IMG/VR virus record: IMGVR_UViG_3300009641_000005
Span: 1-44,061 of that record
DNA from: a virus
DNA length: 44,061 nucleotides
Direction: 5' to 3' (one strand)
The notes below the pieces were generated by a model, which saw only the letters and a program-made list of their open reading frames with translations, ran no database searches and was not told where the DNA came from. Below, in pieces: positions 22,096 through 28,720 of this stretch. A program made the translations under genes and the position numbers. The stretch's first letter is position 1; each line of letters opens with the position of its first letter.

Positions 22096-22791
22096 TTACC
22101 TCCGAGCCAAGCAGGACCGGACTTGCTGGGCCGAGAGACCAATGCGGGTAAGCAGCCAGACTTCATCTTCTGATAGTCCGGCTCGAGCTAACATGCGCTC
22201 GACCCCAGTGCAGGGCAACCGCCTTTGGGTAACACTAAGCTGGGAAATCGCGTGTTTGATCTCCTCCATTACCTCCCGCACTTGACGCTTACTCCAGCCA
22301 AGGATGGCCAAATACTCACGCACGCTGCGCAGGTAAGCCTTTGGGCTTCGGACTTGATCCCAACGCATCAGATGCTCCAGTTCCTGGGGGGTGTTAAGAA
22401 AAAGCCGGAGCACCCCACGGGCCTCTTGCTTCAGCTCGCTTTCAAGGAGCAGCACAAAGCGACTCGGCAACTCCTTCCCAACCATCTCCTCCTTGACCTC
22501 TGGCAAATTGCGGTGCTTCTGCTGCTTCATCGTGAAATTGTACAGCTCGCAGTTGAGGGCAAAGTAAAGGAAGGTCGGGAAGCGGCACCGCTTGGCGAAC
22601 CGATCAGGCTGGTAACCCCGATAGGAGCGAACGAACGTGAGGTGTGCTTCACCGAGCACCTCCTCGAATGATAATCCACTCCGGGCGACGAAGTAGTGAA
22701 CTACCTTATAGATGAGCAAACGGACATCATTGTAGGTGTCCGTGAGAGCTTCTTGTTCAATCGCAGTCAGTGGCAGGGTGGTCGTGGACAT
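22096..22791 (-). CDS. sigma-70 region-2-like protein
   Basis: The 231-aa protein has an N-terminal part resembling sigma factor region 2: YNDVRLLIYKVVHYFVARSGLSFEEVLGEAHLTFVRSYRGYQPDRFAKRCRFPTF. The spacing of FEEVLGEAHL (region 2.1-2.2 like DLIQEGNLGL), the YQPDR...C-F-FPTFLYFALNCEL segment (region 2.3-2.4) and the LYNFTMKQQKHR tail are what sigma proteins show. The C-terminal third contains two HTH-like stretches (LAILGWSKRQVREVMEEI and LLTRIGLSAQQVRSCLA) that could stand for region 4. A phage-coded sigma factor could direct late genes. Homology is weak and a non-sigma DNA-binding protein is possible. ATG 22791 is preferred over TTG 22806. Confidence 0.58.
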   Translation of the reverse strand: MSTTTLPLTAIEQEALTDTYNDVRLLIYKVVHYFVARSGLSFEEVLGEAHLTFVRSYRGYQPDRFAKRCRFPTFLYFALNCELYNFTMKQQKHRNLPEVKEEMVGKELPSRFVLLLESELKQEARGVLRLFLNTPQELEHLMRWDQVRSPKAYLRSVREYLAILGWSKRQVREVMEEIKHAISQLSVTQRRLPCTGVERMLARAGLSEDEVWLLTRIGLSAQQVRSCLARR

Positions 22792-22806
22792 AGGATGCCT
22801 TTGCAA

Positions 22807-22822
22807 TGTTAGATCCCTATGC
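22807..22822. promoter_or_regulatory. Half-conserved TGTTAG-N4-CTA site upstream of sigma-like gene
   Basis: TGTTAGATCCCTATGC repeats the left arm and spacer length of the inverted repeats at 664-679 and 24665-24680, while the right arm keeps only CTA. It lies between the terminator at 22832-22875 and the start of the sigma-like gene. On the minus strand TTGACC and TAACAT are nearby but with only 14 bases between them, so a sigma-70 promoter is doubtful. It is likely part of the promoter or operator of this transcript. Confidence 0.32.
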
Positions 22823-22831
22823 TGTGGTCAA

Positions 22832-22875
22832 GAAAAATCCTCCTCGGCCTTATGAGGGCACAGGGAGGATTTTCT
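22832..22875 (-). terminator. intrinsic terminator after DUF932-like gene
   Basis: GAAAAATCCTCC pairs with GGAGGATTTTC through an imperfect loop. Read on the minus strand the hairpin ends in GGAGGATTTTTCTTG, a GC-rich stem with a T-run, just 20 bases beyond the DUF932-like gene. The T-run also exists in the other direction (ATTTTCTT), so the element may work both ways. It separates the 22.9-24.6 kb genes from the replication operon. Confidence 0.75.
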
Positions 22876-22896
22876 TGGACTGCGCTGTGTGCCGTT

Positions 22897-23619
22897 TTAA
22901 TTGCGGCCGACCGGCAGCAGCTGGCGAAACTCGTTGATCTGGTCCATCTGGCGCAGGGGCGGCTCCTTCTTCACCACCTGGGTGAAGGCGTTGAGTAGGC
23001 TCCAACTCGTCCTCGGCTTGAAATCAGTGAACGCCGGGTTTCGATAAGCCCAATCAACTTGCCCGATCAACGACCAAGGCATGACGCCCTGCCGACCGGT
23101 CTCGACTAGGACCTCATAAACCTCAGCCTCGATCAGCGTGTGGTCTTTCATCTTCTTGACCATCATCGGAATGCGCCCGACCTTCTCCAAGTACTCATCC
23201 ATCGCCACATGCAGCGCCTCCGGTAGGTCGAACCCGGTGGTGTGCTTCTTGCACAGCACCACGTCCCCGGTGACCATGCCGTTCATGCAAACGAAGACCC
23301 GAGTGCCTACGACCAGCTTCAGCGTCCGGCGCATGGCGTTGGATGTGAGGAGGCCTAACTCGAGACGCTGATCATCCGGCATCTCGACCGACGGAATTTC
23401 GATCCTGAAGGTTCCGGCCATATCAGCCCGATCCTTGCTGAGGGAAAAGACCGCCTCCTTGGTGGCCCAGCCCCTCTGCTCGCACTCGCTGCGGATAGCC
23501 GTCACGAGGTCGAGGTGTTTGATGCCCTGCCAAAAGCTGCGGGCCCATTTCGGACGAATGAGCGGAACCCGCTTGAGGGCTTGCTCGGTAACTGCGTTGG
23601 TTGCATTGGTATGAATCAT
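22897..23619 (-). CDS. DUF932-like protein
   Basis: The 240-aa protein resembles DUF932 (YfjQ-type) proteins of phages and plasmids. Its fold signature includes GLLTSNAMRRTLKLVVGTRVFVCMNGMVTG, in which F-V-C-x-N-G-M is the family hallmark (strand ending in CxNG), and a C-terminal WSLLNAFTQVVKK helix like the N..T..l end of DUF932. Function is unknown; proteins of this family lie near defence or anti-restriction genes in plasmids. A strong AAGGAG leads the ATG at 23619. It ends next to a terminator. The call is by motif memory; the catalytic role is unproven. Confidence 0.72.
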   Translation of the reverse strand: MIHTNATNAVTEQALKRVPLIRPKWARSFWQGIKHLDLVTAIRSECEQRGWATKEAVFSLSKDRADMAGTFRIEIPSVEMPDDQRLELGLLTSNAMRRTLKLVVGTRVFVCMNGMVTGDVVLCKKHTTGFDLPEALHVAMDEYLEKVGRIPMMVKKMKDHTLIEAEVYEVLVETGRQGVMPWSLIGQVDWAYRNPAFTDFKPRTSWSLLNAFTQVVKKEPPLRQMDQINEFRQLLPVGRN

Positions 23620-23639
23620 GATTTGATCTCCTTATGCGG

Positions 23640-23879
23640 TTAGCGGACGTTGTGTTTACCAAGCTGAAGGGCCTTCGTACGGGAGACCAATCTGGCCTCC
23701 GGATAGAACTTCTGCACCACCTGCAAGCGCATCACCATCAGCTCAGACACATCATAGAACGCGGAGCGAGGATTGGTCGTGAACTCAATCTCTCCTCTAG
23801 TCGATCCGTAACAGTCCAAGAATCGGTGACAGACCTGCGGGGTTGAAACTGAAACTGCGATTGTCATTTTTTCATCCAT
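23640..23879 (-). CDS. hypothetical protein, 79 aa
   Basis: Unrecognised. The ATG at 23879 is preceded by CCACAACCACACAAGGAG, so the start is well set, and a longer frame to 23981 lies in the previous gene. The product begins MDEKMTIAVSVSTPQVCHRF, has a central GEIEFTTNPRSAFYD segment and ends in a basic helix (ARLVSRTKALQLGKHNVR). There is no membrane segment, signal peptide or known motif. It is transcribed with the DUF932-like gene 20 bases downstream. Confidence 0.68.
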   Translation of the reverse strand: MDEKMTIAVSVSTPQVCHRFLDCYGSTRGEIEFTTNPRSAFYDVSELMVMRLQVVQKFYPEARLVSRTKALQLGKHNVR

Positions 23880-23904
23880 AGGACTCCTTGTGTGGTTGTG
23901 GTTT

Positions 23905-24420
23905 CTATTCGTACCAAAAGTCAGCTTCACGCAGGTTGCGGTACAGTAGGTCCAGCTGCGCTTCAGTGGCGCGCTTGACAAAGGTCTTCTTGACCCGGGC
24001 GTGCATCGCCTTGACCATCCAAAAGACCACCTTGCGCTTTCCGTTCACGCCACCGTGGCCATAATACTCCGGATGGATCCTCGGAAGTGGGGCCCGGATT
24101 TTGATCGCCGGCCCGCGCAGCACGCGCTTCCGATGCAGTGGGACCGCGCAGACCGACAGCGCAAGGTAATCCGGCACCACGCGCTTACCATGCGCGTTAA
24201 CGGGGAAGTCCTCCGGATTGTTCCATCGGGTGGCCACCAGCTTGTGCGTCGCCTGCCTGGGCCACTCGACCGGGACGTAGGTCCCATCGGGCAGTCGCTT
24301 AACAAAGTCAACGCAGTGGGTATTGAACAGTTTGAGGAATTCGGTTCCAAATTCCTCGCGGACGAGACGCTCGGACATCAGCCTCTGCATCTCAGATTCG
24401 GATTCGGATTTGATGCTCAT
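23905..24420 (-). CDS. hypothetical protein, 171 aa
   Basis: Unrecognised. The start ATG 24420 overlaps the upstream stop as ATGA (24417-24420); longer readings to 24657 are the antisense shadow of the small zinc-ribbon gene. The protein starts with a Ser/Glu-rich helix (SIKSESESEMQRLMSERLVR), then a mixed region with a basic patch (LHRKRVLRGPAIKIRAPLPR) and a Lys-rich helix near the end (KAMHARVKKTFVKRATEAQL). Overall it is basic, which could suit nucleic-acid contact. No catalytic motif is seen. It lies with other small genes probably expressed early. Confidence 0.7.
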   Translation of the reverse strand: MSIKSESESEMQRLMSERLVREEFGTEFLKLFNTHCVDFVKRLPDGTYVPVEWPRQATHKLVATRWNNPEDFPVNAHGKRVVPDYLALSVCAVPLHRKRVLRGPAIKIRAPLPRIHPEYYGHGGVNGKRKVVFWMVKAMHARVKKTFVKRATEAQLDLLYRNLREADFWYE

Positions 24421-24626
24421 TGTGGATGTGGATTTGAGCTTGTGGTTTCGATCTCGGTTAACATTCGGGCCTGGCACTCTGGACAAATGCTGTGACTGAT
24501 CTTCCCGGCCACCGGATCGTTCGCTGCCACGACCACGTCCCCCATATCCTTCTTGCACCACGCGCAAATGCGATGTGCAACTGCTTGAGGGGCGTTTCTG
24601 GATTCGGTGCTGTCTGCCATGCTCAT
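24417..24626 (-). CDS. small zinc-ribbon protein, 69 aa
   Basis: Two Cys pairs, CAWCKKDMG and SICPECQARM, sit 28 residues apart and would bind one zinc in a ribbon or knuckle fold; no other motif is present. Start candidates are ATG 24626 and ATG 24620, with no clear ribosome binding site for either. The stop overlaps the next gene's ATG. It is the first minus-strand gene left of the divergent intergenic region, so it heads the transcript of small genes. Proteins like this often bind host RNA polymerase or DNA, but nothing shows it here. Confidence 0.65.
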   Translation of the reverse strand: MSMADSTESRNAPQAVAHRICAWCKKDMGDVVVAANDPVAGKISHSICPECQARMLTEIETTSSNPHPQ

Positions 24627-24759
24627 AGCGTACAGAGCACCAACAAGACCGCAACACTTAGTCCTGTTGGGTATCTAACAGTAGAACAGCTTATGCACAG
24701 GATAAGTGTCGCATAAGTCACTAGCAGCAGGTTGGAACGCTGCTGATAATAGCTGCGCA
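24627..24759. promoter_or_regulatory. divergent intergenic region with inverted repeats
   Basis: This is the only point where transcription diverges, so it must hold promoters for both directions. Visible elements are ACAGAGCACC at 24632-24641, TGTTGG-N4-CTAACA at 24665-24680 (repeats of the site at 664-679), and CTTAT-gcacagg-ATAAG at about 24690-24706. A GATAAT box lies about 9 bases before the plus-strand ATG at 24760, which, with no Shine-Dalgarno there, would suit a leaderless mRNA. I cannot place matching -35 boxes with confidence. Confidence 0.5.
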
Positions 24760-25104
24760 ATGGACACGAAAGACTTCCCCGACTGGCGCGCCCCGCATAC
24801 GCTGCGTGATTTCCCACCCTCTCGACATCGAGGCCTGCAGAAGTGCCTGTTGAGGGACTATGGAGACAAAATTGAGCTGGTCTCCCTCGTGGTGAAGGAA
24901 AACTGGCGAGACAAGGGGGTGGGCAGTCGCATAGTCAAAAAGATCCAGGAATTGCAGAAGCCCATCTTCTTGCACCTCCGCTCTGACGGCCCCCCCGGCG
25001 ACAGGTTCGAGAACATCGGGAGGCTGATCCACTTCTACCAAAACCTGGGATTTGAATTCCTTGGTCAGTCCAATTATCAAATGGTCTGGGTTCCACGCTT
25101 TTGA
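24760..25104 (+). CDS. GNAT-family N-acetyltransferase
   Basis: The 114-aa protein shows the acetyl-CoA-binding motif A of GNAT enzymes (VVKENWRDKGVGSRIVKKIQEL, with the R/Q-x-x-G-x-G/A core DKGVGS) and the later IHFYQNLGFEFLG, the typical C-terminal Y/F-x-x-x-GF signature. Substrate is unknown; phage acetyltransferases may modify host proteins or small molecules. The ATG 24760 has no Shine-Dalgarno; a GTG at 24706 in frame with AGGA four bases upstream is the alternative and would add 18 residues. Its stop shares bases with the next ATG (TGATG), so it is coupled to the SbcC-like gene and heads the plus-strand operon. Confidence 0.78.
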   Translation: MDTKDFPDWRAPHTLRDFPPSRHRGLQKCLLRDYGDKIELVSLVVKENWRDKGVGSRIVKKIQELQKPIFLHLRSDGPPGDRFENIGRLIHFYQNLGFEFLGQSNYQMVWVPRF

Positions 25105-26141
25105 TGCCACTTAAAAAGCTAGTCCTCGAGAACTTCCAGGTTCATCCCAAGCTGTCCCTTGATTTGGACCCGCATATCACCTGCATCATTGGACCATCCG
25201 ACGTTGGCAAGAGTGCAGTCATTCGGGCCCTGCGCTGGTTGTGTCAAAACGTGCCTGATGGAGCAGAGTTCATCCGCGATGGGACCAAGCAGGCCATCGT
25301 GACTCTGCAAGCCGACGGTAAGACCATAATTCGCACCCGAGGCACAGAAAACAGTTACCAACTTGGTCGGGAGGAATTCAAGGCCTTCGGGAAAAGCGTA
25401 CCAGAAGAGATCATCAAATTGGTCCGAGTCGATGACATCAACTTCCAAGGCCAGCATGATTCCCCTTTCTGGTTTGCTGAGTCAGCCGGGGAGGTCGCGC
25501 GGCATCTGAACCGGATTGTCAATCTCGATGTCATTGACCGGGTGCTGGCTGACATTGCGGCCAAGAAGCGCGAGGCTGACCAGGCCTGCAAGCTGCTCGA
25601 GGAAAGGCTGAAAGCGGCCAAGCAGCAGAAGGACTCACTCCAATTTGTCGTGGGACTGAACAAGGAATTGAAAATCCTCGAGGATCGGGCCCAACGACTA
25701 TCCCAATCGCAGGCCAAACGGAAGGCGCTGTCGGTTCTAGTCGAAAAGCTCCAAAACCTGCGGACCGCGCGCGATACAGCCCAAAAGGTCGCGAACCGGG
25801 GCGTTTCCGCCCTCGATATAGCCCTAAAAGCCCTGGAAACGTCCCAACTACTGTCTAAACTGCAGAGCCTGGTAGGGAGAGCGAAAACGCTGTCTCGTGC
25901 CCGGAAGTTATCCCGGCCGGATTTCGACCCGATTGAAAAGCTGCGAGCAAGCTATGACTCGGTTTATGAGCGTTGGGACAACTTGACCAATCAGCTTGAT
26001 TCCTTGCGGACTCTTTGGCGCCGACGGAAGGAGACTAAGGAACGAGCTGATACCTTAGCTAAGGACTTAGATCAGAAGACTGAAGGCCGATGCCCGCTGT
26101 GTGGAGGACTCCTTGATGAAACCCATCGCTGTGCTGTGTAG
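25104..26141 (+). CDS. SbcC/Rad50-like ATPase, N-terminal half ending at a CxxC hook
   Basis: The 345-aa protein starts LKKLVLENFQVHPKLSLDLD, the standard opening of SMC/Rad50 proteins, with Walker A at 30-37 (GPSDVGKS) and the Q-loop strand (INFQGQHDSPFWF). From about residue 130 it is coiled coil. It ends with CPLCGGLLDETHRC at residues 330-343, a CxxC like the zinc hook that normally sits in the middle of Rad50/SbcC, and then simply stops. No signature motif or Walker B is present in this chain; these are on a separate gene (27246-27815). The start ATG 25104 overlaps the previous stop. It would pair with the SbcD-like nuclease encoded next. Confidence 0.85.
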   Translation: MPLKKLVLENFQVHPKLSLDLDPHITCIIGPSDVGKSAVIRALRWLCQNVPDGAEFIRDGTKQAIVTLQADGKTIIRTRGTENSYQLGREEFKAFGKSVPEEIIKLVRVDDINFQGQHDSPFWFAESAGEVARHLNRIVNLDVIDRVLADIAAKKREADQACKLLEERLKAAKQQKDSLQFVVGLNKELKILEDRAQRLSQSQAKRKALSVLVEKLQNLRTARDTAQKVANRGVSALDIALKALETSQLLSKLQSLVGRAKTLSRARKLSRPDFDPIEKLRASYDSVYERWDNLTNQLDSLRTLWRRRKETKERADTLAKDLDQKTEGRCPLCGGLLDETHRCAV

Positions 26142-27021
26142 TGACATTCACTTGCAAGAGCGCCCGCCCGTGGTGCGCAGTAATGAGCCGAGCTGGTGGG
26201 CAGCTATGCAACGGCCCTTTGATGAAATTGGTAGCTTTGGCGTCCCGATCTTCTACGCTGGTGATATCTTCAATCATTGGCGCAGCCCACCGGAGCTAAT
26301 CAATTGGGCCATTCAACACCTCCCTCCCGGCTTTGCGGTGCCGGGACAGCACGACCTACCTCTCCATAACCTGCTAGACCTGCACAAGAGCGCGTTCTTC
26401 ACCTTGCTAGAAACAGGGACGTTGTCACTGCTCATGCCCGATAAGCCTACACTCATCGGGAAGAAGATTAGAGCGTGGGGCTTCGCTTGGGGACAACCTC
26501 TACGATCCTGCTCGATTAAGAAGGAACCAGACCGGATCAACCTCGCGATCGTCCACGCCTACGTCTGGCGCCAAGGATACAACTTCCCTGGCGCGACCGA
26601 GGAGACGCGGGTTTCAGCCTACGCTAAGGCCCTGCATGGCTATGACGCAGCGGTCTTCGGGGACAACCACAAAGGGTTCACCACTTACAAGAGTGGATGC
26701 AATGTCATCAACGCTGGGACGCTCATGCGTCGGACGATCGACGAGATCAACTACTGCCCCCAGGTCGGACTGCTGATGGAAGACGGAACTATCGAGCCCT
26801 ATCAACTGGATTGCAGCGAGGACAAGCTTCTCCCGCGCACTGAGGCCAAGCTGATTGAAGAAGAGACCTTCAAGATGGAGTCCTTCCTGCAGGAATTGGA
26901 AAAGCTCGGGCATACCAATCTCGACTTCCGGCAAGCGGTCCTTGATTACCTGATCACCTACAAGGTTTCCAAAGCCGCGCAGACTATATTGAAGTATGCC
27001 TTAGACCACGCCCATGATTAG
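26116..27021 (+). CDS. SbcD/Mre11-like nuclease (metallophosphoesterase)
   Basis: The 301-aa protein has the five phosphoesterase motifs in order: VLCSDIHL (Asp9, His11), FYAGDIFNH (Asp), PGQHDLPLH (GQHD in place of GNHD, a notable change), AIVHAYVW (His), and VFGDNHKGF (GDNH in place of the usual G-H-x-H). It is shorter than Mre11 but similar in size to phage SbcD-like proteins (T4 gp47 type). With the split SbcC-like ATPase it would process DNA ends. The ATG at 26116 is set by GGAGG 8 bases upstream, which lies inside the coding end of the hook-bearing gene (26-base overlap). Confidence 0.85.
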   Translation: MKPIAVLCSDIHLQERPPVVRSNEPSWWAAMQRPFDEIGSFGVPIFYAGDIFNHWRSPPELINWAIQHLPPGFAVPGQHDLPLHNLLDLHKSAFFTLLETGTLSLLMPDKPTLIGKKIRAWGFAWGQPLRSCSIKKEPDRINLAIVHAYVWRQGYNFPGATEETRVSAYAKALHGYDAAVFGDNHKGFTTYKSGCNVINAGTLMRRTIDEINYCPQVGLLMEDGTIEPYQLDCSEDKLLPRTEAKLIEEETFKMESFLQELEKLGHTNLDFRQAVLDYLITYKVSKAAQTILKYALDHAHD

Positions 27022-27280
27022 CCTCGACAAATATCAGAAGCTCAAAGCCCAAGTCGATGAGGCCAAAACCTCGGCCGCTGAAGCGGAAGGGGCCTACCAG
27101 CAAGCCATGCAAGAGCTGAAGCGTGAGTTTGGCTGTGAGACCCCCGAGCAAGCCAAGCGGATGCTATCTGACCTGACCGCCGAGCTTGAACGGACTGAAC
27201 GCAAGTTGGAAGAAGCTCTGGCGAACTTTGAAAAGGAATGGTCCCATGCAGTCGCTCACGCCGCTGAGACAGGAAGTTGA
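27014..27280 (+). CDS. 88-aa coiled-coil protein between SbcD-like and SbcC-like genes
   Basis: Nearly the whole product is a charged heptad-like helix (LKAQVDEAKTSAAEAEGAYQ, later ELERTERKLEEALANFEKEW), typical of the descending arm of an SbcC/Rad50 coiled coil. It has one Cys (FGCETPEQ), not a CxxC. It overlaps sbcD-like by 8 bases and the next gene by 35 bases, so it is translated with them. I infer it is a detached coiled-coil segment of the same ATPase complex. Alternatively it is an independent regulator of the complex. Confidence 0.75.
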   Translation: MISLDKYQKLKAQVDEAKTSAAEAEGAYQQAMQELKREFGCETPEQAKRMLSDLTAELERTERKLEEALANFEKEWSHAVAHAAETGS

Positions 27281-27815
27281 CGCGAGATTGGCCGACTACC
27301 GCGCCGCCGAACGAATCCTCGGGCAAGAGCAGGATGCCCTGATTGCAGCCGAGGACTTGGTCGTGGACTGTGAGGAAGCGCAGAAGATCGCGCAGCTAGT
27401 CGCCCAGACCGTTCAACAGCAAGCCCACGCCCGATTGGCCAAGGTCGTATCCCAATGCCTTAGCACCGTCTTCGATGAGCCCTATGAGTTCAAAATGATC
27501 TTCGAGCAGAAGCGAGGGCGCACGGAATGCCGACTGGTATTTGTGCGCAATGGGCTGGAAGTGGACCCAATGTCAGCGGCCGGAGGAGGAGTCGTCGACG
27601 TTGCTTCCTTCGCGCTGCGCCTAAGCTGCATTCTTCTCGCCAAGCCTCCGGTGCGTCGGCTGCTAGTGATGGATGAACCCTTCAAGTTCCTAAGCGAGGA
27701 ATATCGCGGGCGCATTAGGACGATGCTGGAGCAGTTGAGCGAGGAGCTAGGCGTCCAATTCCTGATGGTGACGCACATCGACCAACTCAAGACCGGCACG
27801 GTCGTAGAGCTGTAA
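27246..27815 (+). CDS. SbcC/Rad50-like ATPase, C-terminal half (signature and Walker B)
   Basis: The 189-aa protein starts with coiled coil and ends in the C-terminal ATPase lobe. The ABC signature region is MSAAGGGVVDVASFALRLS (about 109-127), Walker B is RLLVMDEPFKFLS (Asp143-Glu144 pair), followed by the H-loop VTHID. It lacks Walker A, which is on the gene at 25104-26141, so an active nucleotide site would need both chains. The ATG 27246 has AAGGAA 9 bases upstream; the longer TTG frame is not needed. The FxLR/GGG signature type is seen in phage SbcC-like and gp46-like proteins. The plus-strand operon ends 12 bases later near a hairpin. Confidence 0.82.
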   Translation: MQSLTPLRQEVDARLADYRAAERILGQEQDALIAAEDLVVDCEEAQKIAQLVAQTVQQQAHARLAKVVSQCLSTVFDEPYEFKMIFEQKRGRTECRLVFVRNGLEVDPMSAAGGGVVDVASFALRLSCILLAKPPVRRLLVMDEPFKFLSEEYRGRIRTMLEQLSEELGVQFLMVTHIDQLKTGTVVEL

Positions 27816-27821
27816 AAGAAA

Positions 27822-27851
27822 CGGGACAGGCCGCGCTAGCAGCCTGCCCCG
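27822..27851 (+). terminator. weak hairpin between converging genes
   Basis: CGGGACAGGC and GCCTGCCCCG pair with one mismatch across a 10-base loop just after the plus-strand operon. No T-run follows on either strand, so it would be a poor intrinsic terminator. The rest of the 27816-27921 gap is C-rich (CCACACATCCACACGC) and shows nothing else. Confidence 0.35.
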
Positions 27852-27921
27852 CCCCTATCCCGACCACACATCCACACGCATCCCTCCTCAGGGTTGCCTA
27901 TGACCTCGGGTAGGGAAGTGA

Positions 27922-28422
27922 TTAGCCCTCCATACCCGCTCGACGGCTAAGATGGAAGGTTTTTAGAATACGGTGGATTAGCTCCTCCGCCAAGGCTACT
28001 TCGGCTGGCACCGGCATGATACATTCATCAGCCACCGAACGGATGGCTTCGCCCACGTTACCATTGAGATCCTTGTCATAAGCGATGACCGGGATTGCGG
28101 GTTGCAAGGATTTCAGTTCTCTGATTAGGGTAGCCCCGTCCGACGGAAGAGGAATTCGCATGTGGACGAATACGATGTCCAACTCATGGGCCGTGGCCTG
28201 GGTCACCGCCTCACCTATGTCCTTGGCCTCATACACGGTCACGTTGAACTGACTGAGGAACTTGTTGGCAACCCCCCGGACCTCATCTCGGGCGTCCGCG
28301 ATGAGAATCTTTACAGGTTCGGTGAATGCCTGAACCATCTGGGTGCGGCGGTCAGCATCCTCTGCAAGCTGCCTGCCGTTGCGACGGTGCATGAAGAATG
28401 AAAATGGAGATTTGCTATTCAT
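27922..28422 (-). CDS. degenerate response-regulator receiver (CheY-like) protein
   Basis: Residues about 36-160 of this 166-aa protein follow the CheY fold: VKILIADARDEVRGVANKFL, then VTVYEAKDIGEAVTQATAHE, ELDIVFVHMRIPLPSDGATLIRELKSL, IPVIAYDKD and an end helix. The phosphoacceptor Asp that should follow the third strand is His87 (FVHMRIP). The conserved Lys at the fifth strand (usually KP) is replaced (CIMPVP). It therefore probably cannot be phosphorylated in the usual way and may be a binding module or decoy. No output domain follows. The ATG 28422 overlaps the upstream stop as ATGA (28419-28422). It is the last minus-strand gene before the convergent gap. Confidence 0.72.
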   Translation of the reverse strand: MNSKSPFSFFMHRRNGRQLAEDADRRTQMVQAFTEPVKILIADARDEVRGVANKFLSQFNVTVYEAKDIGEAVTQATAHELDIVFVHMRIPLPSDGATLIRELKSLQPAIPVIAYDKDLNGNVGEAIRSVADECIMPVPAEVALAEELIHRILKTFHLSRRAGMEG

Positions 28423-28694
28423 TGGAGCCACTGAAAAGAAGACAACCAACCGAGAAACTTACCCACGAGGTTTGCCATCTCGATGGCGTGGGTGAGGAGG
28501 AATACGAGGATCAGAGTTACAGTGAGATTCCGATTCACCACCGCCTTCCCCATCAGCCAGTCCATCTTTTGATCGTTGATCGAGTAATTGTCGATGATGA
28601 ACTGGTCCGCCTTGGAGAGTTTGGCGTAGTTGGGAGGTCGGTGAGGCTGGAACTCATCCGGCGGCGGCTGGCTGAGCCAAAGCGGGATTTTCAT
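28419..28694 (-). CDS. 91-aa membrane protein
   Basis: The N-terminal 50 residues are polar and Pro-rich (PLWLSQPPPDEFQPHRPPNY). Then comes one hydrophobic segment (RNLTVTLILVFLLTHAIEMA) followed by a short amphipathic end (VGKFLGWLSSFQWL). It could be a single-span membrane protein with N-terminus in the cytoplasm. It might be part of a lysis or host-takeover set, but no lysis partner is identified. No strong ribosome binding site lies before ATG 28694; the stop is coupled to the receiver gene. Confidence 0.65.
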   Translation of the reverse strand: MKIPLWLSQPPPDEFQPHRPPNYAKLSKADQFIIDNYSINDQKMDWLMGKAVVNRNLTVTLILVFLLTHAIEMANLVGKFLGWLSSFQWLQ

Positions 28695-28720
28695 GGTGGG
28701 GGAGGTGGAGGTATGAAGGG

